From Bradyrhizobium prioriisuperbiae (lineage in GTDB: Bacteria > Pseudomonadota > Alphaproteobacteria > Rhizobiales > Xanthobacteraceae), in assembly GCF_032397745.1 (NCBI RefSeq), contig NZ_CP135921.1:7800501-7864500 (forward strand): a stretch of 64,000 nucleotides of DNA, written 5' to 3'. The position numbers were made by a program, and so were the translations under genes. The notes under the pieces were generated by a model. The model searched no databases. It had not been told where the DNA came from and was given only the letters and a program-made list of their open reading frames with translations. Shown here in pieces: positions 24,758 through 32,946 of the stretch (positions are counted from its first letter, which is position 1; each line of letters starts with the position of its first letter).

Positions 24758-24817
24758 AAACCGGACCCATGTGCACGTGGCGGGGGCAGCCAGAAATGAT
24801 GCGCATGGGTCCGGTTT
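24758..24817. repeat. Long-spaced inverted repeat (AAACCGGACCCATG arms)
   Basis: AAACCGGACCCATG at 24758-24771 is repeated exactly in inverted form at 24804-24817 (CATGGGTCCGGTTT), with 32 bp between. Fourteen perfect pairs with this spacing are unlikely by chance. It could be a protein-binding site, a recombination site or a dispersed genomic repeat. Nothing in the sequence decides between these. Confidence 0.7.
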
Positions 24818-25250
24818 TCAGCGGTCAGCATTCGATCTCCAGGCGCCCTTGCTGCCTGCAAGACGACATCATCTGCGTGGGGCCGTCCGTACCGCCGCGA
24901 GCGCGAGGACGCATCCCCTGATCTAGTATGTTCCGGCAAGTAAATCCTGAGCAAGCCGGGACTGCACAAGACCTGGACTTCCTCAGGGAGCGCCCACAGT
25001 CCAAAACGCCATGACCTGGGCCAACACCACGACGGTCGCAGTGAGCGTCGAAGCTCCAACAAGGAGCTGGGCGAGGCACCGCTTCAGCATCGCGCTGCTG
25101 TCAACAAAGACGTTGAATGCGTATTGCATCGATCCGCTCCGTAACGTTCGTCCCGTCCACCCCAAGGCAGATATAAGCCGAGTCGCGGCGCGGCCGCCGC
25201 AGGCTTATTTCTTCGGGAGTTAGGGTTTGATTCACGACTCGGGACTCAGC

Positions 25251-25287
25251 GGACCCGGCTGCGGCACCTACCACCGCAGCCGAGTCC
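25251..25287. terminator. Strong hairpin after parB
   Basis: A 14-bp stem with one mismatch on the plus strand (one wobble pair on the minus-strand RNA) and a 9-nt loop: GGACCCGGCTGCGG ... CCGCAGCCGAGTCC. It starts 7 bp past the parB stop. There is no T-run, as is common for terminators in high-GC alphaproteobacteria. Confidence 0.6.
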
Positions 25288-25293
25288 ATTCAA

Positions 25294-27075
25294 TTATTCG
25301 ATACAAAACAGAAACTTAACCTCCTCCCAGTGACGTGCTGCTTGAACCGTCTTGGCGCCGTCGTAAGGACTCGCAGGAAAAGCCATGTAGCGGGGCACCC
25401 AGCCCTCGACCTTGTCACGGCCTTCGCCCCGGACGCAGTCGCCAATGATCTTGCGCTGAACCTTGGCGGCTTCCGATACGTTCGCGTCTGCACTCTCACG
25501 GCCGGCGACCTCGGCCAGCATGGCATTGATGGCGGCCCGATCATGGACGAGATCGAGGAAGGTGTCGTCAGCTGTCCACCACCGTACCACGTCGGGTTTC
25601 AGGCGGGCGCCTGCCGCCTCGACCAGCGGCGATCCCGCGCACAGGCTTTCCGCCATGGCGAGGGTCAGCACACGCAGCACCGTCTCATCCGGTAACGTCA
25701 GCAGCCGCGCCAGTAGCGCGGCGGCCCATAACGCATCGCCATAGGTTCGGGTGAGCGTCCCATAGTGGCTGCGCTCGACCTGCAGCAGTTCGAGAATGGC
25801 GCTTCGTTCGGCCTCGACGCATTGCTGCGCCTTCGCCGAGGCAACGCTCAAGGCGATGGCTTCCTTCTCGGCGCGCTGCGGGTCCGGCTTGACGCTCCAC
25901 AACGGCGAACCGGCGATCATGTGGACGACCGCAAGCCGCAAGGCGAGAGCCGGCCGCGACAGGAGTTCGGCGCGAACGATGGCGTGGCGATGCAGCGCCA
26001 TGTAGTTCTCGGCCGCCTTGGTCAGTTCCGCCTGCGCTGGCACTGCTTGTTTTGCAGGATCGCCCTCATCCGCCCCGACCTCGTCAGTCCGGGCCTCCTC
26101 CTCCCCGGACTCATCTTCGTCGCGGTCCCGGTAGCCTTGGTGCACATCGACCTCTCCGTCATTGCGGACCTCGATGAATACGCGGCCCCCATCCTCCATC
26201 GTCACTTCCCGATACTGCCACTCAGCGAAACGGCGGCCCCGTTCCATGATGGAGACCTGCTGCCATCCCTTGGCCAGCAGGTCATCGCGTAGCCGGGCGA
26301 CAGCCAAGTTTTGCAGCCGCCAGAATGCATCGCGGTCCACGAAGTATCCGGTGTCGCCGAACAGATCGGTGATGATCGCGCCGTGAAAGTCATCGAGCGG
26401 GAACCGCGCCGCTTTGGTCGCGATCTGGTCGGTTCCGAACAGCCAGCGCTTGAGGTTGAAGCCCCTTGGCGCGCCTTCGCCGTCACGATCCCCGTCGTCA
26501 TCGCCTTGGGCTTCCAGCGCGAAGGACTCCAGCCATTCTTTCTGCTGCCCCTTGGTCGCTGACGTCAGCAGCCGCAAGTCGTCCGCCTCGATGCGCCCGG
26601 AACGGAAGGCGTCCTTGATCTTCGGCTGCAGGCCGGCCAGGGCAAGGCGCTGCTTGACCCGAAGTTCGGTCACGGCGAAGACCTGCGCGATCTGCTCGAC
26701 CGTGCGCCCCTGCTTGAGCAGACGGGCATAGGCCTCGTATTCCGAGAGCTCGTCCATCGGGGCGCGGGCCACGTTCTCGATCAGCGACGCCTCCAACGCC
26801 GCGACATCGTCGCCCTCGGCTATGACCGCGCACGGCAACATGGCCTCATCCGGCGAAAGACCCTGCTCCTCGGCAGCCTGGTTGGCCGCGAAATAGCGAC
26901 GCCGTCCGGCGACGACCTCAAAACCCTCGCCACAGGGGCGCACCAGCACTGGCTGCAGCACGCCGCGTGCGCGGATCGACGGCAGGATGTCCGAGACATC
27001 GGGCGCTTTGCGCCCGTGCCGGACATTGAGGGTGGCGATCTTCAACTTATTCAGGGGAATATGTTTCAGGTCCAT
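25294..27075 (-). CDS. parB: ParB/RepB/Spo0J-family protein
   Basis: A 593-residue protein. The N-terminal 200 residues are a ParB CTP-switch and HTH region (DILPSIRARGVLQPVLVRP, VVAGRRRYFAANQAAEEQG, LEASLIENVARAPMDELSEY, VEQIAQVFAVTELRVKQRLA). About 390 less conserved residues follow, including an acidic patch (RDEDESGEEEARTDEVGADE) and a helical C-terminus. This long ParB type occurs without a parA partner on ICEs and plasmids beside ardC, as here. It may help maintenance, gene regulation or nuclease-like processing. The start has AAGGAGAAGGTCTCC ahead of the ATG. Confidence 0.88.
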   Translation of the reverse strand: MDLKHIPLNKLKIATLNVRHGRKAPDVSDILPSIRARGVLQPVLVRPCGEGFEVVAGRRRYFAANQAAEEQGLSPDEAMLPCAVIAEGDDVAALEASLIENVARAPMDELSEYEAYARLLKQGRTVEQIAQVFAVTELRVKQRLALAGLQPKIKDAFRSGRIEADDLRLLTSATKGQQKEWLESFALEAQGDDDGDRDGEGAPRGFNLKRWLFGTDQIATKAARFPLDDFHGAIITDLFGDTGYFVDRDAFWRLQNLAVARLRDDLLAKGWQQVSIMERGRRFAEWQYREVTMEDGGRVFIEVRNDGEVDVHQGYRDRDEDESGEEEARTDEVGADEGDPAKQAVPAQAELTKAAENYMALHRHAIVRAELLSRPALALRLAVVHMIAGSPLWSVKPDPQRAEKEAIALSVASAKAQQCVEAERSAILELLQVERSHYGTLTRTYGDALWAAALLARLLTLPDETVLRVLTLAMAESLCAGSPLVEAAGARLKPDVVRWWTADDTFLDLVHDRAAINAMLAEVAGRESADANVSEAAKVQRKIIGDCVRGEGRDKVEGWVPRYMAFPASPYDGAKTVQAARHWEEVKFLFCIE

Positions 27076-27202
27076 GGAGACCTTCTCCTTGAGGCTTAAG
27101 AGCCCGGTCTGACGTCAGGACCTCGCGACGGGCCCGATCCGCGAGGCCAAACGCGACCGAGGGCGGGGGCGTGAGCCCGGAGCCCCGGTCGCGAATGCCG
27201 CG

Positions 27203-28171
27203 CTAGGCCGGATCGCCTTCGCTTGAGACAGCTGCTGTGGGTGTCGGAGACTGATCGGGTTGCGGCCGGAAGGCGAGCAGAACATCCGCCGCCTTCGAGG
27301 CCTTGCTGGCCGCGCGAAAGATTGCGCGGCTATCGCCACGCAGCACGCCGAGCCACATACCGAGGTAATCCGCGTGCCGCACCGTCGGCACGATCCCGAG
27401 CGAGGCGCAGACGAACGCCGCCGTCATCTCGGCCACCAGCTCCTCGAAAGCGTATGGCGTCGAGCCGAACGCACCGCTCTGGTCGCGGTTCAGCCGCCGG
27501 GGGTGGCCTGTCCAGTGGCCAAGCTCGTGAAACAGCGTGCGGTAATAATTGATCTGGTCGAAAAACGCGGGCTGATGCGGCAGGCAGATGGCATCCGCGT
27601 CGGGGGCGTAGAACGCCGCGTCTCCACCATGGCGAATATCTGCGAGCGTGGCCCGCGCCAGCGCCTCGGCCTCAGGCACGATCTCGCGATCCGGCAACGA
27701 GGGAGCCGGCACCCCGCATGTGGCGGGCAGCCCCTCGCATTGCGCAACGTTGAACACCGTGTAGCGCCGCAGAAACGGCACGGGCTGACGCTCCTGCGCA
27801 TCACCCTCGCCTTTGCCCCCGCCCCGGCGTGGCTCCTTCGGCACATAGCGGTCCGCATAGAAGACGCCGACCCCGCACTCGCCCTTTGTGACCGTGCCGC
27901 CGAGCGCCTTCGCCTGCCGGAATGTCAGCCAGCATTGCGAGAGATAAGCCGCGTCAAACAGGCGCCCCCACAGGATCAGGATGTTGATGCCCGCATAAGT
28001 GCGCCCGGTCACGGCGTTGCGCGGCAAGCCAAGCGCCGCGCCCTCTAACGCCCCCCACGGCCGCACCCAAGGCACGATGCCTTGCCTGAGATCGCCAACA
28101 ATACGGTCGGTGATTTCTTGATAGAGACTGACGCGCGGCTTCTCCGCGCTCTCCGGTTCTGTATGTGGCAC
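27203..28171 (-). CDS. ardC: ArdC-like antirestriction protein (DUF1738 + zincin)
   Basis: A 322-residue protein. The N-terminal ArdC ssDNA-binding domain has VSLYQEITDRIVGDLRQGIV, then PWVRPWG and NILILWGRLFDAAYLSQCW. The C-terminal metallopeptidase-like domain has HExxH in YYRTLFHELGHWTGHPRRL and a later Glu-rich segment (FEELVAEMTAAFVCASLGI). ArdC proteins protect incoming single-stranded DNA during conjugation. I choose the GTG at 28171 because GGAGAAGG lies 3 bp before it and the conserved domain starts soon after. The longer frame to 28450 is arginine-rich read-through of the leader. It is followed by parB after 127 bp. Confidence 0.88.
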   Translation of the reverse strand: MPHTEPESAEKPRVSLYQEITDRIVGDLRQGIVPWVRPWGALEGAALGLPRNAVTGRTYAGINILILWGRLFDAAYLSQCWLTFRQAKALGGTVTKGECGVGVFYADRYVPKEPRRGGGKGEGDAQERQPVPFLRRYTVFNVAQCEGLPATCGVPAPSLPDREIVPEAEALARATLADIRHGGDAAFYAPDADAICLPHQPAFFDQINYYRTLFHELGHWTGHPRRLNRDQSGAFGSTPYAFEELVAEMTAAFVCASLGIVPTVRHADYLGMWLGVLRGDSRAIFRAASKASKAADVLLAFRPQPDQSPTPTAAVSSEGDPA

Positions 28172-28736
28172 TTGCCTTCTCCGCTCTTTCTTTCCCGCCG
28201 CAGGTCCCCGGAAGGCGGGGTGGGCGGCGAAGAGCGACCGGACAGCCCCGAACGCAGAGGCAGGCCGCACCGGAACGGCCGGAGCGTCAGCGGAGGACCG
28301 CGGGAGAGAACGTTGTGGGAGATGTCGAACTGAACGGCCCGCGGTTGCGGCTTGCCGGTTCGGGGCTATACGGGAGCGCCGCCCATCCTGCCGACGTGGG
28401 ACCAAGCAATAACGTCGGCCGCTTGGCGGCCGTCCACAGACGAGCGCCATCGGCGATCATCCGCACTCAAACGCGATCCATCATGCCGATGATGGGAACA
28501 GCCCTCGGAAAGATGAGCATATGGCCGAGAGCGTCAGCGGACGGCCATTCGCGCGACCCAAGACCGGTTAAAAGGGCAGCCGCAGGAGCGTCAGCATAGC
28601 GCCGCCGCCAGGCGGGACGCGGGACCGACTGCCCCCGGCGAGAGTCTCATTACCCCTTGCTTCCGCCAGGTATCGAAGCCGAAGGCCGCAGACCGCGCCA
28701 GCGGGCTCGGTTCACGAGAGACCGACCGGCGGCCAA
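28172..28736. other. Leader region between the lux operon and ardC
   Basis: About 565 bp without a gene. It contains the ardC ribosome binding site and presumably its promoter, several GC-rich hairpins (for example around 28197-28222), and a dispersed repeat at 28672-28732 just past the isochorismatase-like stop. Its shadow open frames are low complexity and not called. Confidence 0.4.
28672..28732. repeat. Dispersed 3'-end repeat, copy A
   Basis: It begins ATCGAAGCCGAAGGCCG and contains the core CGGTTCACGAGAG flanked by partly complementary CCG-rich arms. It ends 4 bp from the stop of the minus-strand gene at 28737. It shares both blocks and their order with the copy at 53709-53762, and more weakly with 49550-49590. 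All three sit just 3' of minus-strand genes. Confidence 0.6.
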
Positions 28737-29270
28737 TCAGGTCAACAACGCCCGCACCTGCGCAATCGTCTTCCGGTCGTCGCTATAGGCCGCCCACTCC
28801 AGCAGAGCCTGTCGGAGCGTCACCATCAAGATGCCGTGCATGGTGGCCCGATCTGTTACCAGTTGACGATCGGCCTCCCGCCGACACCGGGACATATCTG
28901 TCAGAATCCGCACATCATAGCCATCCGAAGCAGCGCGGATAGCTGCGATCAATACGTCTTCCTCGAGCCAGGCGCCTCCAAAAAACAAGGCCGCAGCGGC
29001 ATCCAATTGGACCGGCGGCAATTCACTGGATCGCCACATGACCAGGGGATCAACATCCAGGACAACATATCCGCTTTCGGACACATCCGTGATTCCCAAA
29101 GTCGCATCTCGTTCTCCGATCAGAATGGGACTCATTGCAAACATCGATTGTAACACGGGCAACAGCGACGCACTTTCGCGCCACCCTGGTAAGCAATCGT
29201 CTCTGTTACCTGCGACGCAGCGGTCTGGATTGATCAGCAGAACCCGACTTCGATTGGGATCCGCCAGCAA
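28737..29270 (-). CDS. Isochorismatase-fold protein lacking catalytic triad, coupled to luxI
   Basis: A 177-residue protein whose pattern follows the cysteine-hydrolase (isochorismatase) fold: RVLLINPDRCVAG (strand 1), GYVVLDVDPLVMWRSS (middle), AALFFGGAWLEEDVLIAAIR then ASDGYDVRILTDMSR (core strand-helix). The family triad Asp-Lys-Cys is not preserved. The first-strand Asp appears as Asn (INPD), no Lys aligns in the middle, and the nucleophile Cys region reads LEEDV. It starts at a TTG three codons after, and in frame with, the luxI stop, with GAGG overlapping that stop. It is probably non-enzymatic; a role in signal sensing is a guess. Confidence 0.65.
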   Translation of the reverse strand: MLADPNRSRVLLINPDRCVAGNRDDCLPGWRESASLLPVLQSMFAMSPILIGERDATLGITDVSESGYVVLDVDPLVMWRSSELPPVQLDAAAALFFGGAWLEEDVLIAAIRAASDGYDVRILTDMSRCRREADRQLVTDRATMHGILMVTLRQALLEWAAYSDDRKTIAQVRALLT

Positions 29271-29279
29271 GATACGGCC

Positions 29280-29918
29280 TCATCGCGCCGCACGCATAAC
29301 GGGAGGCAGGCTGAGAACTGGACGCTCAAGACGCGCGTATTGGCATATGGTGGTCAGCGCGGCTTCACTTCGATGCAGGTAGCCCGCGAGCGCCATCGTC
29401 TTTCCGATAGGTTGCGGTGCTGCGATCCGCTCCAACGGCCAACCTGCGCGTCGCAGAATCCGTTCCATGCGCAAGTCGGTCACTGTCACGATCGACATTG
29501 CATCGACGGTATGAAGATGCTCGATCATCGCGGCGAACAAGAGGAATGTTGCCCTGTTCAGGCCTTGACCACCTACTTTTCCGGCGATTGTCGTATCAAC
29601 GCAGAAGCGCGAACTTTCGAGAACGGTCGCGCTGTGCGGAACTGGACCGCCGTCTAGCAGCGCGGCGAATGTTTCGGCAAGCATGGTTGGCCCTGTCGTT
29701 GGCAGCAACCGTACGCTTCCCACGACATCACCGTCGTCAGACAGCACCAGGAGATAGCACGGATTCAATATGTCGAAGATATCGAGCTCAAAGCCGTCCG
29801 ATATTGCGACATTCCAATCGAGCCGATCCCGGAACACCTGCCGACGCAGACGATACATGGCCTCAAGCAAGTGAAGCTGGCTGCCGAAGTCCTCTCTCTT
29901 GAGCACAATTGCCCTCAT
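29280..29918 (-). CDS. traI: LuxI-family N-acyl-homoserine lactone synthase
   Basis: A 212-residue acyl-homoserine lactone synthase. It would join an acyl group to S-adenosylmethionine and release the lactone signal. The ten invariant positions of the family are present: R25, F29, W35, E44, D46, D49, R70, F84, E101 and R104 (YRLRRQVFRDRLDW, GFELDIFD, GSVRLLP, ESSRFCVD). GGGGGGATC precedes the ATG. It lies downstream of a LuxR gene in the same direction, 191 bp apart, and is in frame with the next gene. In related ICEs such signals induce excision and transfer; the symbol is by that analogy. Confidence 0.9.
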   Translation of the reverse strand: MRAIVLKREDFGSQLHLLEAMYRLRRQVFRDRLDWNVAISDGFELDIFDILNPCYLLVLSDDGDVVGSVRLLPTTGPTMLAETFAALLDGGPVPHSATVLESSRFCVDTTIAGKVGGQGLNRATFLLFAAMIEHLHTVDAMSIVTVTDLRMERILRRAGWPLERIAAPQPIGKTMALAGYLHRSEAALTTICQYARLERPVLSLPPVMRAAR

Positions 29919-29948
29919 GATCCCCCCGCGATGCCGAGAGGGTCACAA

Positions 29949-29970
29949 AAGCAGACTGCAACCGCTGCTT
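29949..29970. promoter_or_regulatory. Candidate lux/tra-box-like dyad upstream of luxI
   Basis: AAGCAG-N10-CTGCTT, a 22-bp dyad with 6-bp arms, lies 30 bp upstream of the luxI start codon. Its geometry is like LuxR-type sites, but the arms do not match a known consensus closely. Its closeness to the start codon would need a very short leader. Confidence 0.3.
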
Positions 29971-30109
29971 CACCTAGCGGATTCTACAGGGAGCAGAATG
30001 TCGACAAGCCATAATGCATACGGGATACGACCTAAAGGCCCGCCTGCGAGCCGGATGAGCCCATTACCAGTTTCGAACTGTTAGCAGGGTCTGGCAGAGA
30101 TCAAGTTCG

Positions 30110-30841
30110 TCAGGTCAGAAGCCCGCGACGCATGGCTTCGCCGACGCAATGCGCGATCGATACCGCCTCAAGTTTCCGCCGGGCATTCTCAAGATGGAAT
30201 GAGACCGTGCTTGGTGCGATACCGACTAGACGAGCGGTCTCGGGCACAGTCTTACCCTCCGCTATCCAAACCAGACACTGACGTTCGCGCTGTGTAAGGA
30301 CATCTTTTGTTGGCCGCTTCGCGCCGTGCCCTGCACTAAGTCGCGCAGTTGCGTGCGCGTGAAAGTGCACTCCAGCCGACTGCACAATCTCAAGCAGCTC
30401 TCTTGCGGGTGTCCCAGCTAGCGAAATCGATTCATCATGGGCGAGTGTGAATGCGATCGTGCTGCCAAACGCTCCCTTGATCGGCACTGTAATTCCGGAT
30501 CTGACCCCGAAGACCATTGCCTCATCGAAAAAGCGACCTTGCTCGCGAGTTGATGGCGGCTTTCGGATGCGCCCGTCCCAACTGAACAACGTCCGCTCTC
30601 GTCCGGCGCGGCGCACAACCGGATCGACCAAGGCGTAACCGCGTTGCACATAGCGGCGCACCCAATCACTTGGATAGGCCGACAGGATAAAGGGATCCCC
30701 TCCGGAGATGCTCAGGTAGGCAAACCACCTGAATCCGAGCTGGCGCGCGAGCCGCGTTCCCACTCTACGAAGGCCCGCAGCGTCGCCCGCCGTCTGGATC
30801 GCGTCCGTAAATTCAAGAAACGCGTTCTCAATCCTACTCAT
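30110..30841 (-). CDS. traR: LuxR-family quorum-sensing regulator
   Basis: A 243-residue regulator. The autoinducer-binding domain keeps the ligand-pocket residues of TraR at a constant offset: W60, Y64, D73, P74, W88 and G116 (YPSDWVRRYVQRGY, LVDPVVR, FSWDG, GVRSGITVPI). The C-terminal HTH is typical (LTQRERQCLVWIAEGKTVPE, GIAPSTVSFHLENARRKLEA). It should bind the product of the neighbouring LuxI synthase and activate ICE genes. There is no strong ribosome binding site at the ATG. The symbol is by analogy. Confidence 0.9.
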   Translation of the reverse strand: MSRIENAFLEFTDAIQTAGDAAGLRRVGTRLARQLGFRWFAYLSISGGDPFILSAYPSDWVRRYVQRGYALVDPVVRRAGRERTLFSWDGRIRKPPSTREQGRFFDEAMVFGVRSGITVPIKGAFGSTIAFTLAHDESISLAGTPARELLEIVQSAGVHFHAHATARLSAGHGAKRPTKDVLTQRERQCLVWIAEGKTVPETARLVGIAPSTVSFHLENARRKLEAVSIAHCVGEAMRRGLLT

Positions 30842-31138
30842 CAGATTCTAGCTATATCGCCTCGGTATCGAGCCAATTGTGCGGTGTCGAGCAAGCTACG
30901 TTGTTCAGCCACAGCGAACCGAGGACCGTTACACGGGTAGCGAGGTTGCTAGATCTTGAGGCAAGCGACGACCGCAGGTAGCATAGACGAGCATGATCAC
31001 GTCATCATCCTGCCCGGCACATTCGGTCCGAAACAGGGCACGCATCCTAAAGGGATCTATTAGCTACGCTTTCGAATGGGCTACTTATTCAAAGCCGTCG
31101 CCAGTCCATATTGTCGGACTGACCACCAAGCCGAGCAG

Positions 31139-32050
31139 TCAAGGCCGTGGTGCATCGTGAAGGACACGAGGCAAATGCGAAGCCAAATAGTCAATGAAGC
31201 TACGCACCTTCAATGTGACTTTCTGCCTGGAAGGATGGACGGCAAATAATCCTGGCCGATCGACTTGAAACTCCTCCAGAACCGGGACCAACCTTCCGGC
31301 CCCCAGATCTTCCTCAACCTGATACCGTGGTGCGAGCACAAGGCCCAAACTTCTGTTGGCCGCCACCCGCAAGAGTTCTCCATTCGATGCCCTTAAACGC
31401 CCCGATACGTCGACGGATTCGCGCTCACCACTTCGCGATACAAACGTCCAGCGCCCCTTCGGCAAGCGCAATGTGTACACAAGGCACTGATGGCGAATAA
31501 GATCATCCGGCCTCTGCGGATGGCCATATTGCTTCAAATAGGCTGGCGAAGCGCAGAGAATAAGCGGGACGTCGGCGATCCGTCGCACGATCAAACTTGA
31601 ATCGGCCAGGTTCCCGATCCTGACCGCCACATCGTACCCCTCCTGAAGCAGATCGACGGTCTGATCGCTGAGCGTCAAGTCGATCTGCATCTGGGTGTTC
31701 TCGGCGAGGTAATCGGCGACCACTGGGGCGAACTTGAGCATACCGAACGTAATTGGCGCCGTGATGCGTAAGACACCGCGTGGCGTTCCCTGAAGTTCAA
31801 CAGAAATGAGCTTCGCTTCCTCCGTCTCGTTCAAGATTCGTCGAGCCCGTTCGAGAAAGAGTTCGCCCGCCTCGGTCAACGCGATCCGACGCGTGGTGCG
31901 ATGGAGAAGCCGTGCGCCCAACCACTCCTCCATGGCACGGATGTGATTTCCCACCGCAGCGGGAGACAAGCTGAGATCGCGCCCCACAGCGGAGAGGCTG
32001 CCGCGTTCCACGACGCGAACGAACACTTCTATGCTGGCCAGCCGATCCAT
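31139..32050 (-). CDS. LysR-family transcriptional regulator
   Basis: A 303-residue regulator. It has an N-terminal winged HTH (MDRLASIEVFVRVVERGSLS, LSPAAVGNHIRAMEEWLGAR) and a C-terminal substrate-binding domain (PRGVLRITAPITFGMLKFAP, YDVAVRIGNLADSSLIVRRI). It is divergent from the SDR gene, 118 bp apart, the usual arrangement for a LysR protein controlling the operon it faces. It therefore probably senses a metabolite of the 32-42 kb catabolic island. The effector is unknown. Confidence 0.93.
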   Translation of the reverse strand: MDRLASIEVFVRVVERGSLSAVGRDLSLSPAAVGNHIRAMEEWLGARLLHRTTRRIALTEAGELFLERARRILNETEEAKLISVELQGTPRGVLRITAPITFGMLKFAPVVADYLAENTQMQIDLTLSDQTVDLLQEGYDVAVRIGNLADSSLIVRRIADVPLILCASPAYLKQYGHPQRPDDLIRHQCLVYTLRLPKGRWTFVSRSGERESVDVSGRLRASNGELLRVAANRSLGLVLAPRYQVEEDLGAGRLVPVLEEFQVDRPGLFAVHPSRQKVTLKVRSFIDYLASHLPRVLHDAPRP

Positions 32051-32168
32051 TCACGACCTTTTAGCGACACTCACAAGTCAAGTTAGCTTTCACAGGATTA
32101 TGTGGCAACCGAAATGAGGCATTCCTGGATCAGGGCGACGAAGTGAACATATCCACGGAGATCTAGCG

Positions 32169-32906
32169 ATGAGTTTTGATGGAAAGGTTGCGCTTGTCAC
32201 AGGCGCATCTCGCGGTATCGGCGCAGCTGTGGCAAGGACACTGGCTGGGCGCGGCGCCAACGTGGCAATCACCTACAAGGAGAACCGTCGGAGCGCAGAA
32301 ACGCTCTCATTGGCTATCTGCGATGGTGGAGGAACGGCCACCACATTCCAGGTGTCGATCGAAGACAGCGATTCCGTCCAACAGTTGATAGCCAACGTCG
32401 TGGAAAGTTACGGGCGCATCGATATCCTGGTCAACAATGCCGGTGTCGCGGGTGCCAGAGCGTTCAGCGAGATCGACTTCTCGTTCTACGCACAACAGTT
32501 TCATACCAATGTCTGGGGCACGATCCAGGTCACCCAGGCGGCTGTCCCGCATTTTCCCGTTTCGGGCGGACGGATCGTCAACCTCTCGTCGCAACGGGCG
32601 TTCTCGCCTCGTGATGGCATGGGCGTTTACGCGGCGAGCAAAGCTGCGGTTTCGACGCTGACGCAGGCCATGGCGATCGAACTCGGGCCAAGGAATATCA
32701 CCGTCAACGCAGTAGCGCCGGCGGTCACGGAGACCGACATGACAGCGAAGATGCCGGCCGAAAAAAAAGCGGCTTTCGCCGCGCTCACGCCGTTGAAGAG
32801 ACTGGCTGTCCCCCAAGACGTCGCCGACGTCATAGCCTTCCTGGCATCTGACGAAGCGCGCTGGATTACCGGACGAACGATACTGGCTGATGGCGGCCTG
32901 ACGTAA
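32169..32906 (+). CDS. SDR-family NAD(P)-dependent oxidoreductase
   Basis: A 245-residue classical short-chain dehydrogenase: TGASRGIG cofactor motif at residues 11-18, ILVNNAGVAG, the catalytic Ser in IVNLSSQRAF, Tyr and Lys in VYAASKAA, and C-terminal ITGRTILADGGLT. It resembles FabG-type 3-oxoacyl reductases and sugar-alcohol dehydrogenases. It is first in the plus-strand catabolic operon, so it probably oxidises or reduces a hydroxyl/keto group of the imported substrate rather than serving fatty-acid synthesis. Confidence 0.92.
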   Translation: MSFDGKVALVTGASRGIGAAVARTLAGRGANVAITYKENRRSAETLSLAICDGGGTATTFQVSIEDSDSVQQLIANVVESYGRIDILVNNAGVAGARAFSEIDFSFYAQQFHTNVWGTIQVTQAAVPHFPVSGGRIVNLSSQRAFSPRDGMGVYAASKAAVSTLTQAMAIELGPRNITVNAVAPAVTETDMTAKMPAEKKAAFAALTPLKRLAVPQDVADVIAFLASDEARWITGRTILADGGLT

Positions 32907-32946
32907 TCCATATTTCCAACTTCGTCCTCGCACTACGGACTCGGCA

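Larger units (their letters stand above)
24640..25293. other. Intergenic region downstream of parB
   Basis: A 650-bp stretch with no recognisable protein on either strand. It holds a 14-bp perfect inverted repeat with a 32-bp spacer (24758-24817) and a long hairpin just past the parB stop (25251-25287). The remaining open frames are short and lack family signatures. Confidence 0.5.

Noticed and set aside
24679..25223. Short frames on both strands between the lysine-rich peptide and parB
   Set aside because: No domains. Part of the apparent coding pattern comes from the inverted repeat at 24758-24817.
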